A stretch of 11,294 nt of DNA from M30B19 sp041688615. Its GTDB lineage: Bacteria; Planctomycetota; Planctomycetia; Pirellulales; Pirellulaceae. Of the stretch, positions 1 through 6,253 are shown piece by piece. The stretch is from NCBI GenBank assembly GCA_041688615.1, contig JBDNHU010000545.1, forward strand, positions 1 to 11,294, given 5' to 3'. The first letter of the stretch is position 1, and the number at the start of each line of letters is the position of its first letter. Both the position numbers and the translations under genes were made by a program. The notes beneath the pieces were generated by a model that was given only the letters and a program-made list of their open reading frames with translations, did no database searches and was not told where the DNA came from.

Positions 1-66
1 ATTGGGCCGTTTCGCGATACACGAGTGATTCAACGTCCAGCCGAAGTATTCGAGCTATGGGCGAAT

Positions 67-483
67 CTATTGAATGGCGATTGGGTGATCGCAGGTCATG
101 TATTGGGCCACTGACGTCAAGGATTCCGCATCGAAGTCGACGATAAACCCTTGTGGAATTTGACTCAGGGTTAAGTAAGTCTTCATGTACCGGCGGATAT
201 CTGTCGAACGGCGCGAGTCCTGGCTAACCACTTCGACCAAGAATCGATTGGCGATCGCGAAATCGGGCACGAAGAAATAACCTTCGATGGGCCGTGAACG
301 GTAGAAGGCTTGGATTCGAGGTTTCACCTGGAAGGGAATTCCCTTGCGGCTGATTTCCAGTGCTAGGGCCTCGCGATAGGCGTCCACCAACAAGCCGGGT
401 CCCAATCCCGAGTAGACTTCGGCAATCGAGGCCAACAAGTGGCCGACGAATGGATCGCGTCGCAAGTTTGAAGGTAGAGACAT
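67..483 (-). CDS. GxxExxY-family protein (PD-(D/E)XK-like), degenerate motif
   Basis: This 138-aa protein has the length and layout of the GxxExxY family, small proteins with a PD-(D/E)XK nuclease-like core and no settled cellular role. Visible landmarks are LGPGLLVDAYREALALEI (residues 27-44), the GIPF strand turn at 48-51, PDF with Asp74, the core strand RFLVEVVS with Glu84, and a final YLTLSQIPQGFIVDF block (103-117) that matches the usual TYL-L-G--GLLINF ending. Two key positions differ from the family: the Glu of the GxxExxY name motif is Val33 (Asp34 follows), and the ELK nuclease signature reads EVV, so the Lys is Val86. I infer a non-catalytic or diverged member. The ATG at 483-481 is the first start in frame; no clear Shine-Dalgarno precedes it. 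It points away from the large + strand cluster and is probably unrelated to it. Confidence 0.85.
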   Translation of the reverse strand: MSLPSNLRRDPFVGHLLASIAEVYSGLGPGLLVDAYREALALEISRKGIPFQVKPRIQAFYRSRPIEGYFFVPDFAIANRFLVEVVSQDSRRSTDIRRYMKTYLTLSQIPQGFIVDFDAESLTSVAQYMTCDHPIAIQ

Positions 484-1113
484 AAGCCCGAGCGCAAAGG
501 ATTGACGATTTTATGGTTTGACGACCGACCGAAAATTTAACGTTCCACTTAATGTAGTGGTGTTCAGGCCCTGGGCAGAAGAGATGAATCCGAAAAATCG
601 TTCACTCAATCCAACGATTACCAGCTGGGCCGCGGCAACAACTGAAAAATTTACAACGACCGACTTTGCCATTGAAGCGTTAGACTGGACCCGAAGCAAG
701 CTTTCGAACCGCCATGAAGTCATTTTCTGAAAAAAACATGGCTAATTTTCGGATTAAACGCAAAATACTACAGGATTTTTGGGTGAAGAAATGGTCAGAA
801 TCGATTACTAACCGGCCTTGAAGTCTCCTTAGTTGCCGCTTTTGATGCCATCAGAATGCTTTCGCGTACTCAGAATTCGCTTTGCTAGATTTACTCAAAT
901 TTGATATTCAAAGAATTCGGCAAGCGGGTTTAGTCGCTGGGACCCTCAATTTCGTTAGAGTTTTCCAGAATCTAAAACGGTCAGTTTGCCTAACCAAAGT
1001 CGTGCTTTTGTCTTTTCATGTTCTTAGGAAATTGGTCGCCTTGGCAAGTGAGTGGACTTCGCTTTTGGTATTGGATCCGTGTCGCGCAGGAACGGTTTAG
1101 GGGTGGGGGCAGT

Positions 1114-1210
1114 AACTTTTAGTAAGTGAAGTTCAAGCGTGAAGCAACTTGTAAACCAAAGCAACATGTGAAACTTTTAGTGCCATGTGATGCTTAGTGC
1201 CATGTGGTTG
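1114..1210 (+). repeat. Cluster of short direct repeats upstream of the TPR gene
   Basis: The 13-mer TTAGTGCCATGTG occurs at 1177-1189 and again at 1194-1206, a 17-bp period in which 14 of 17 bases of the two units match. A partial third copy of the core (CATGTG) lies at 1165-1170. The 10-mer AACTTTTAGT occurs at 1114-1123 and 1172-1181. The cluster ends about 45 bp before the TPR start codon, so it lies in the likely promoter or 5' leader. It may be a direct-repeat binding site or only a local duplication. The repeats are seen directly; a regulatory role is inferred. Confidence 0.55.
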
Positions 1211-1231
1211 TGTTCGGATCAAGTTAGTCGC

Positions 1232-1238
1232 AGGGAGG
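1232..1238 (+). promoter_or_regulatory. Probable ribosome binding site for the TPR gene
   Basis: AGGGAGG at 1232-1238 is the only purine-rich Shine-Dalgarno-like site near the gene start. Its 14-nt spacing to the GTG codon at 1253 is longer than usual. No other ATG, GTG or TTG lies in frame between the site and 1253, and the frame from 1253 opens directly into a good signal peptide, so the GTG start is preferred. Confidence 0.45.
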
Positions 1239-1252
1239 CGACAGCCTGAATC

Positions 1253-4200
1253 GTGTATCGAATTCTATTTCTAATACTGACGATTTGTTGTCTGGTGGCA
1301 GGCAATATTAAACCAGCTTTTGCAGACTGGGGTGAGGATCAATATGCCATCGCCGCAGATCACTATCGCAACGGTCGATGGCAGCAGGCGGTTGGTCAAT
1401 TCCAGTTGTTGATCGATAAAGAGCCCGACCATTCGCGAACGGGGTTGGCTCACTTTTTTCAGGGTGAATCACACATTCAGTTGGAAGCCTACGCGGCATC
1501 GGTCCCTCATTTCACTGAATTTATTGATAAGGTGCCTCAGCACGCCTTGCGAACTAGGGCGATCTTTCGACGTGCGGAGGCGAACTACTTGATTGGCAAC
1601 GATGCCGACAGTATCGTACAATTACAAGCCTTGTTGAACGACGAATCAGCCTCGGCCTATTTCGAATTCGCGCTGGTCTATTTGGGCGAGATGCTGCAAC
1701 GATTACCTGATTCGGAAAGCCAAGCCAAAGCCAGGCAGTTTTTTGAACAGGCCTTGGCAAAGTATCCCAATTCGTCACTGTCAAATCGTTGCCGACTGGG
1801 TCTAGCGCAATGGTTTCAACGATCGGGACAGTATCAGGACGCTCAACGATTTTTGGCCTTCTTGATTGAAAGCAACGACCCTACCGTTTCGCAAGAGGCT
1901 GTGGTATCACGAGCGTCGATGTGGGTTGAAGAGCAACAGTGGGCAAAGGCCGTGCAGGCTTTGAACGATGCGACACTGTCGGAATTGCCGGCTGACTTGA
2001 AGGCGCGGGGCTACTACTGGCGAGGTCGCGCCGAAATGGGTGCCCAACAGTGGCCCGTGGCAGCGGATTTTCTGGAGAAAGCCCTAGCGGGATTGACCGA
2101 AGATCACTTGGCCGAGGCCTGTATCTACGACGCCGCGATCGCTCAGTGGCGCGCGACTGAATTCAAAGACGCCGATCGTTTATTGGCAGAATCCGTTCGG
2201 CGTTGGCCCAGCGGCGATTGGGCGGCCGATTCCAGATATTTGCGGATTCAGTTGGCGTTGCTAAAAGGCGACCCAGCCGAGGTCCAGGCTCTAGTGAATG
2301 ACTTTGCAGCCAATTGCGCGAAGCATCCGTTGTGGCCCAAGGTCTTAGAGGCCGAGGGGCGTGCCGCTTTTGCACAAGGTTCCTACGCTCAATCGGTTCG
2401 TTCCTTCGGGCAATTGATTGAGTTGGTCGATTCGATCGATCCCAAGACCGTCACTCGCTTGTTGCCCACATGGCACTATCTTTTGGCCGTCTCTGAAATT
2501 GCAAACAAGAACGACGAGGCTGGAATGCGGAATCTGGATCAGACGCTGCGTCTGTTGTCAGCGCAATCACCCGAAGAGAAAGCCCGCGACCGTGAACTAC
2601 TTCAAAGTACACAATTCGCGCGGTCGACGTCGCTGCTTAAACAACAACGTTGGACCGATGCCTTGTCGCAACAAAGCGACTTCTTGGCCGAATTTCCCAA
2701 CAGTCCTTACGTGCCCGATGTCTGGGCGGACAGGATTCGCTGTTTCGCTGTTTTGGAACGGTGGAAAGAATGTGACCAAAGCGCCGCCGATGTGGAATCC
2801 GTTTTAGCGGGCCTCGCAAAACAGACCCAGTCGCCAGTTCAACCACAGATCCAGCAGCAAGCCAATCGTCTTGAAGATGCGTTGGCAAGCGTATCGTTGA
2901 AAGTCGCACAGCAATACTATCAATCCCAAGATTTGCCCAATGCAAAAATTTGGTATCAACGGGCCGCCAAGTCGAGTCAATCGGAGATCAGCCAGCAGGG
3001 GTTTAGCGGTTTGGCTTGGGCTGAATTTCAATCCAAGGACCTGCAGGGAAGTCAGCGGGCATTCCAATTGTTGATGGATCGCTTTCCCGATAGTCCACTG
3101 ACTGCCGAAGCCGGACTTAAACGAGCGGAAATGCTGGCAGACGATGGTAAGATGGTGGAAAGTAGAAACATTGTCGACGCTTTGATTCGTCGATTTACCA
3201 CTTGGGATCGTTTGCATATGGTTTACGCATTTCGTGCCAAGTTGGAACTAGCAAATCGGTCCAAAGCCAGTATTGGTCGCGCCATCAGCGACTTAGAACA
3301 GGCCGCAGCGGTTGGGATGAAGCGACAGTCCACCGAGTCAAAATCGCAGGTGCCGATCGATGCCTATTTATACGATTTGGCTTGGTTGCACGCAGAGTTG
3401 GAACAAGAACAATCGTCGATCGCAGCGTTCACAAAGTTAAGCTTAAGCTATCCGCAGAGTCGTTTCTGGGTAGATGCAACATTCCGAATCGCCCAGAATC
3501 ACTTTGACCAAAATCGACTGGCAGTCGCCAAGGAATCGTTGACCAGTCTGTTCAACGCGATCGATACCCACAAAGCCCAGCAAGCCAATGGCAGTTTAGG
3601 CCCAGACGGCCTAGAAGCAAATCGCTTGAATGTTCCCGATGAAGTGTTGGCTCACGCTTACTACTTGCGTTCGATGCTGGCGGTCAAAGAAACCGACTGG
3701 CCAGGGGTCGAGCAATGGACCACTCGGTTGACCAATGAATTTCCTGAACAATCGATTCGCTGGATGGCAGAATATTGGCGTGGGGAAGCCATTTATCGCA
3801 GTGGAGACTACTTGCGAGCGGCCACAGTGTTAAGCATCGTCGCAGAACGAACAACGAACCAGTTTGAACCTTGGGTCGCCATGACTCACTTGCGATTGGC
3901 TCAATCTTTGGGGCAACGAGGCAAGTGGGACCAGGCACTTCAAGTTGCCACCAAGGCAAAGGAACGGTTCAAAGATTTTCGTCAAACCTACGAATTGGAT
4001 TACTTGATTGGTCGTGCCAATGCCATTGACGCCAAGTTTCCAGTGGCCAGGAGTGCATATCAACGAGTGATCGATTCGAAAGACGGGCGTCGCACCGAAA
4101 CCGCAGCTATGGCGCAGTGGATGGTGGGCGAAACCCATTTTCACGAAGAGCAGTATGCCTTGGCTGCCCAGGCCTACCACCAAACTGAAAATTTGTACCG

Positions 4201-4408
4201 CTTTCCGCAGTGGCAAGCGGCTGCATTGTTGCAAGCAGGTAAGTGTTATGAACATTTGCGGCAGGACGCCGATGCGATCAGTGTCTACCGGCAATTGCTC
4301 AAAGAGCATGGTGATAACGCATTGGCTGGTCAAGCGAGAGACCGAATGAACCGTGTGGTCGAGCGTCAAAACTTGACCGCAACGGGTGATCGTAATCGAA
4401 GTCGCTAA
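1253..4408 (+). CDS. Large secreted tetratricopeptide-repeat (TPR) protein
   Basis: This 1051-aa protein begins at GTG and opens with a signal peptide: hydrophobic residues 4-17 and a type I cleavage motif PAFA|DW after residue 24. The two cysteines at 12-13 lack a proper lipobox (LTIC), so it is probably soluble in the periplasm. The rest is an almost continuous array of degenerate TPR helix pairs of the BamD/YbgF class, with recurring Y/F...G...A...F...P-S spacing, for example YRNGRWQQAVGQFQLLIDKEP near 38-58 and CYEHLRQDADAISVYRQLL near the C-terminus. A short basic tail (DRNRSR) ends it. No catalytic domain is visible. TPR arrays bind proteins or peptidoglycan-associated complexes. Next to exbB and exbD it may act as a periplasmic scaffold, as CpoB/YbgF does with Tol-Pal; that role is inferred. 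The gene is 157 bp upstream of the preferred exbB start on the same strand. Confidence 0.9.
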   Translation: MYRILFLILTICCLVAGNIKPAFADWGEDQYAIAADHYRNGRWQQAVGQFQLLIDKEPDHSRTGLAHFFQGESHIQLEAYAASVPHFTEFIDKVPQHALRTRAIFRRAEANYLIGNDADSIVQLQALLNDESASAYFEFALVYLGEMLQRLPDSESQAKARQFFEQALAKYPNSSLSNRCRLGLAQWFQRSGQYQDAQRFLAFLIESNDPTVSQEAVVSRASMWVEEQQWAKAVQALNDATLSELPADLKARGYYWRGRAEMGAQQWPVAADFLEKALAGLTEDHLAEACIYDAAIAQWRATEFKDADRLLAESVRRWPSGDWAADSRYLRIQLALLKGDPAEVQALVNDFAANCAKHPLWPKVLEAEGRAAFAQGSYAQSVRSFGQLIELVDSIDPKTVTRLLPTWHYLLAVSEIANKNDEAGMRNLDQTLRLLSAQSPEEKARDRELLQSTQFARSTSLLKQQRWTDALSQQSDFLAEFPNSPYVPDVWADRIRCFAVLERWKECDQSAADVESVLAGLAKQTQSPVQPQIQQQANRLEDALASVSLKVAQQYYQSQDLPNAKIWYQRAAKSSQSEISQQGFSGLAWAEFQSKDLQGSQRAFQLLMDRFPDSPLTAEAGLKRAEMLADDGKMVESRNIVDALIRRFTTWDRLHMVYAFRAKLELANRSKASIGRAISDLEQAAAVGMKRQSTESKSQVPIDAYLYDLAWLHAELEQEQSSIAAFTKLSLSYPQSRFWVDATFRIAQNHFDQNRLAVAKESLTSLFNAIDTHKAQQANGSLGPDGLEANRLNVPDEVLAHAYYLRSMLAVKETDWPGVEQWTTRLTNEFPEQSIRWMAEYWRGEAIYRSGDYLRAATVLSIVAERTTNQFEPWVAMTHLRLAQSLGQRGKWDQALQVATKAKERFKDFRQTYELDYLIGRANAIDAKFPVARSAYQRVIDSKDGRRTETAAMAQWMVGETHFHEEQYALAAQAYHQTENLYRFPQWQAAALLQAGKCYEHLRQDADAISVYRQLLKEHGDNALAGQARDRMNRVVERQNLTATGDRNRSR

Positions 4409-4552
4409 CACCAAGCGTCTGGTAGGTTGCGATGCATTTGCAGCGTAAACGAAGAAAAAAAAGCAGCGACAACTAAAGCATGGCCACCGAAGGCACATGA
4501 CGCGAATTAGCCGGTAGGCAGGGGTTGCAGTAACGGGTCGAAGTTGACCAAC

Positions 4553-4557
4553 AAGGA
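4553..4557 (+). promoter_or_regulatory. Ribosome binding site that decides the exbB start
   Basis: AAGGA at 4553-4557 overlaps the first in-frame ATG (4557), too close to serve it. It lies 8 nt before the second in-frame ATG at 4566, which is ideal spacing. I therefore place the start at 4566, removing three residues from the longest frame. Alternative later starts at TTG 4656 or ATG 4665 remain possible because a signal-like hydrophobic segment begins there. Confidence 0.5.
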
Positions 4558-4565
4558 TGTTCCCA

Positions 4566-5585
4566 ATGAAATTCAAGACAACCACAGACAATAAGATCAA
4601 CTCTAGCCTTTTGAACACCTGGCGTAATATCAGGTGTTCAGGCGATTCTAGAGTTTTGGCCAGGATGTTGCTGTCTCTGCTCTGCGTTTTGGCCGTAAGT
4701 CAAATAGGAATTGACATTAGCTGGGGACGTCAAGGGCTTGACAGTCCTGAAGCTGCGATTCAGGTTAGTGATGCGATGAATTCGACGACAGTTGCAGACA
4801 CTTCTGGAAATTCATCGGCGGGCAGTTCATTGGTGGACAGTTCATTGGTGGACAGTTCATCGGCGGGCAGTTCATCGGCGGGCAGTGCAGTTCCCAATGT
4901 TGTGTCTAGCAAGAGTCTGTTGGCGGTGATTCAAAGCGGCGGACCGTTGATGATTCCGTTGACGATTTGTTCGTTTGTGCTTCTGGTTTTTGTCTTTGAA
5001 CGGGTCATTAGCCTGCGGAAAAGTCGAGTGATCCCAGGGCCGTTGGTTACCAGGATACTAAGCCAGATTCGTGAACGACAAATTGACCGCGATCAAGCCA
5101 TCGAATTGTGCGAAGAAAATCCGTATCCTGTTTGTGAGGTCTTGGAAGAAGGCATTCGAAAGTGGGGGCGGTCGAGTGTCGAAGTGGAACAGGCGATCTT
5201 GGATTCGGGTGAACGGGTTAGCAATGAATTGAAGCGAAACCTCCGTCTGATCAACGGTATTGCCACCGTTTCGCCTCTGTTGGGCCTTTTAGGAACGGTG
5301 CTAGGGATGATTCATGCCTTTGACGCCATTTCCACAATCAGTCCAGGCTTGGACCCAAAGATCGTGATTGCCACAGGAATTAGTCAGGCGTTGTTGACGA
5401 CTGCCGCCGGCTTGACCGTTGCAATTCCAGCGCTGATTGCTCATCTGTATTTTACCGGTTGCGTCGATCGCCGAGTGATGGAGATTGACGCGATTGGTTT
5501 GCAATTAGTTCGTTTGATTAGTGCCGAAGGCCTGGCCGAGCAAGCCTCTCCCAAGACAGCTAAACGCCCGAAAAAGGTAGCCTAA
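4566..5585 (+). CDS. exbB: ExbB/TolQ/MotA-family proton channel protein with N-terminal extension
   Basis: This is the channel subunit of an inner-membrane proton-driven motor, which partners ExbD to energise a TonB/TolA-like protein. From start 4566 it is 339 aa, longer than E. coli ExbB (about 244), because of an N-terminal extension of roughly 120 residues. The extension holds a hydrophobic signal or anchor segment (about 34-47) and a Ser/Gly/Asp-rich linker built from the 15-bp repeats. The family core follows: a first core helix GGPLMIPLTICSFVLLVFVFERV with Glu145, a cytoplasmic helical loop, a second helix with the hallmark VSPLLGLLGTVLGMI (Thr244), and a third with ISQALLTTAAGLTVAIPALIA (Thr277 and Thr278). 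The tail is basic (KTAKRPKK). Codons near the 5' end include AGG, AGA and AGG, unlike the CGN-rich arginine codons elsewhere, and they overlap a strong inverted repeat. The true start could therefore be at 4656 or 4665. Family assignment is firm; the substrate is unknown. Confidence 0.93.
   Translation: MKFKTTTDNKINSSLLNTWRNIRCSGDSRVLARMLLSLLCVLAVSQIGIDISWGRQGLDSPEAAIQVSDAMNSTTVADTSGNSSAGSSLVDSSLVDSSSAGSSSAGSAVPNVVSSKSLLAVIQSGGPLMIPLTICSFVLLVFVFERVISLRKSRVIPGPLVTRILSQIRERQIDRDQAIELCEENPYPVCEVLEEGIRKWGRSSVEVEQAILDSGERVSNELKRNLRLINGIATVSPLLGLLGTVLGMIHAFDAISTISPGLDPKIVIATGISQALLTTAAGLTVAIPALIAHLYFTGCVDRRVMEIDAIGLQLVRLISAEGLAEQASPKTAKRPKKVA
4599..4655 (+). repeat. Two-block inverted repeat (hairpin) at the 5' end of exbB
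   Basis: An inner perfect 10-bp stem pairs TGAACACCTG (4612-4621) with CAGGTGTTCA (4631-4640) around a 9-nt loop. An outer perfect 8-bp stem pairs AACTCTAG (4599-4606) with CTAGAGTT (4648-4655), giving 18 paired bases across 57 bp plus two possible G-U pairs. TTTT follows at 4654-4657. If exbB starts at 4566 this lies inside the coding sequence. If it starts at 4656 or 4665 it is a leader or intergenic hairpin, possibly an attenuator, processing site or small palindromic insertion. The pairing is seen directly; the role is not known. Confidence 0.7.
4811..4885 (+). repeat. Five-copy 15-bp in-frame tandem repeat in exbB
   Basis: Five contiguous 15-bp units lie here in an A-B-B-A-A pattern. 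Unit A is TTCATCGGCGGGCAG (4811, 4856, 4871) and unit B is TTCATTGGTGGACAG (4826, 4841). Each adds exactly five codons, encoding SSAGS or SLVDS, so copy number can change without a frameshift. The array sits in the predicted periplasmic linker between the N-terminal hydrophobic segment and the first helix of the ExbB core. Confidence 0.95.
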
Positions 5586-5645
5586 CTAGCCAGGCATCGC
5601 CGAACAACATGGGTAGCGTTATGTGATAGGCCAGGGAAATGAGCA

Positions 5646-5670
5646 AGCGTTGGTGATCACTTTCAACGCT
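5646..5670 (+). other. Hairpin in the exbB-exbD gap
   Basis: AGCGTTG (5646-5652) pairs perfectly with CAACGCT (5664-5670) around an 11-nt loop that itself contains the palindrome GTGATCAC (5653-5660). No T-run follows, so it is not an intrinsic terminator. In a cotranscribed mRNA it could be a stability or processing element, or the palindrome could be a protein site. It lies 61 bp after the exbB stop. Confidence 0.35.
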
Positions 5671-5755
5671 GGAATTTGGTACATCATTGCTTCTTGGTTA
5701 TGGAAGACAATGAAAACAATATAACTTGTCAGGTGACGTTCGATCGGTTGCAACC

Positions 5756-6196
5756 ATGCCACTAAAAACCACTCATGATGAACAGCCTTCGCTGAACTTG
5801 ACGCCGATGATCGACATCGTGTTTCTGCTAATTATTTTCTTTATGGTGGGAACTCGATTCAGCGAGTTAAACGACCTGGAGAAGCAGTTGCCGATCAAAG
5901 TGCCTGAAGTCTCCGATGGGACGGCGTTGACTTCGGCGCCGCGGCTAAAGGTGATTCACGTCTTTAAAGACGGGCGAATTCAATTTCAAAAGGAAGAGAC
6001 ATCCTTGGCCGATTTGACCAAGAGATTGAAGGAATTAAAGAACGCTTACCGAAAACAGGGCGTCGTGATACGAGGCGACGCCGGCAGTGAACATCAAGCC
6101 GTTGTCGCCGTCATGGACGCATGTCGACAAGCAGAGATTTCGGACATTTCAATTTCGGTACGGATCGCGGGTGGCGAAGCAGCAATCATTCGCTAA
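5756..6196 (+). CDS. exbD: ExbD/TolR-family biopolymer transport protein
   Basis: This is the ExbD/TolR partner of the ExbB channel: one membrane helix plus a small periplasmic domain that couples proton flow to motion. From ATG 5756 it is 146 aa, normal for the family. The signature NLTPMIDIVFLLIIFFM is at residues 14-30, with the essential membrane aspartate at Asp20. The periplasmic domain ends with the typical block VVIRGDAGSEHQAVVAVMDA. A longer TTG start at 5726 would add ten residues, but no well-spaced ribosome site supports it; AGGTGA at 5731-5736 is 19 nt from the ATG, also poor. The start is therefore chosen on family length. The gene is 170 bp after exbB and 57 bp before the toroid gene. 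Only one ExbD is present, although some related loci carry two. Confidence 0.93.
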   Translation: MPLKTTHDEQPSLNLTPMIDIVFLLIIFFMVGTRFSELNDLEKQLPIKVPEVSDGTALTSAPRLKVIHVFKDGRIQFQKEETSLADLTKRLKELKNAYRKQGVVIRGDAGSEHQAVVAVMDACRQAEISDISISVRIAGGEAAIIR

Positions 6197-6253
6197 CTTG
6201 AACCTTCGCTAAATGATACGTGGTAGTGGACCTTGTCATAAAACAAGATAAAC

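Larger units (their letters stand above)
484..1252. other. Gene-free intergenic region between divergent genes
   Basis: This 769-bp stretch separates the minus-strand GxxExxY gene from the plus-strand TPR gene, so it must hold both of their promoters. I see no convincing gene. The short open frames on either strand (about 60-72 codons) lack ribosome sites and family resemblance, and the two near 511-730 overlap antisense to each other. No tRNA, rRNA or CRISPR pattern is visible. The last 140 bases before the TPR gene contain the direct repeats listed separately. An unrecognised small RNA cannot be excluded. Confidence 0.6.

Noticed and set aside
511..730. Two overlapping antisense open frames of 70 codons
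   Set aside because: They mirror each other on opposite strands, have no ribosome site, and resemble no family; composition looks intergenic.
882..1100. A 72-codon open frame with a TTG start
   Set aside because: No ribosome site, no recognisable motif, irregular composition, and no conserved context; treated as chance.
1286..1291. Lipoprotein signal in the TPR protein (Cys12/Cys13)
   Set aside because: The residues before the cysteines do not form a lipobox; a type I site PAFA|D follows at residues 21-25.
3830..4618. A 262-codon open frame antisense to the TPR gene
   Set aside because: It lies mostly under a well-supported coding sequence, is rich in residues typical of antisense shadows, and starts inside the exbB hairpin; no family resemblance.
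4811..4885. CRISPR-like array
   Set aside because: The units are directly adjacent with no spacers and lie in frame within a gene; it is a coding tandem repeat.
6232..6247. CTTGT/ACAAG hairpin just before the toroid start
   Set aside because: Only 5 bp of mostly AT-rich stem with a 6-nt loop; expected by chance at this length.
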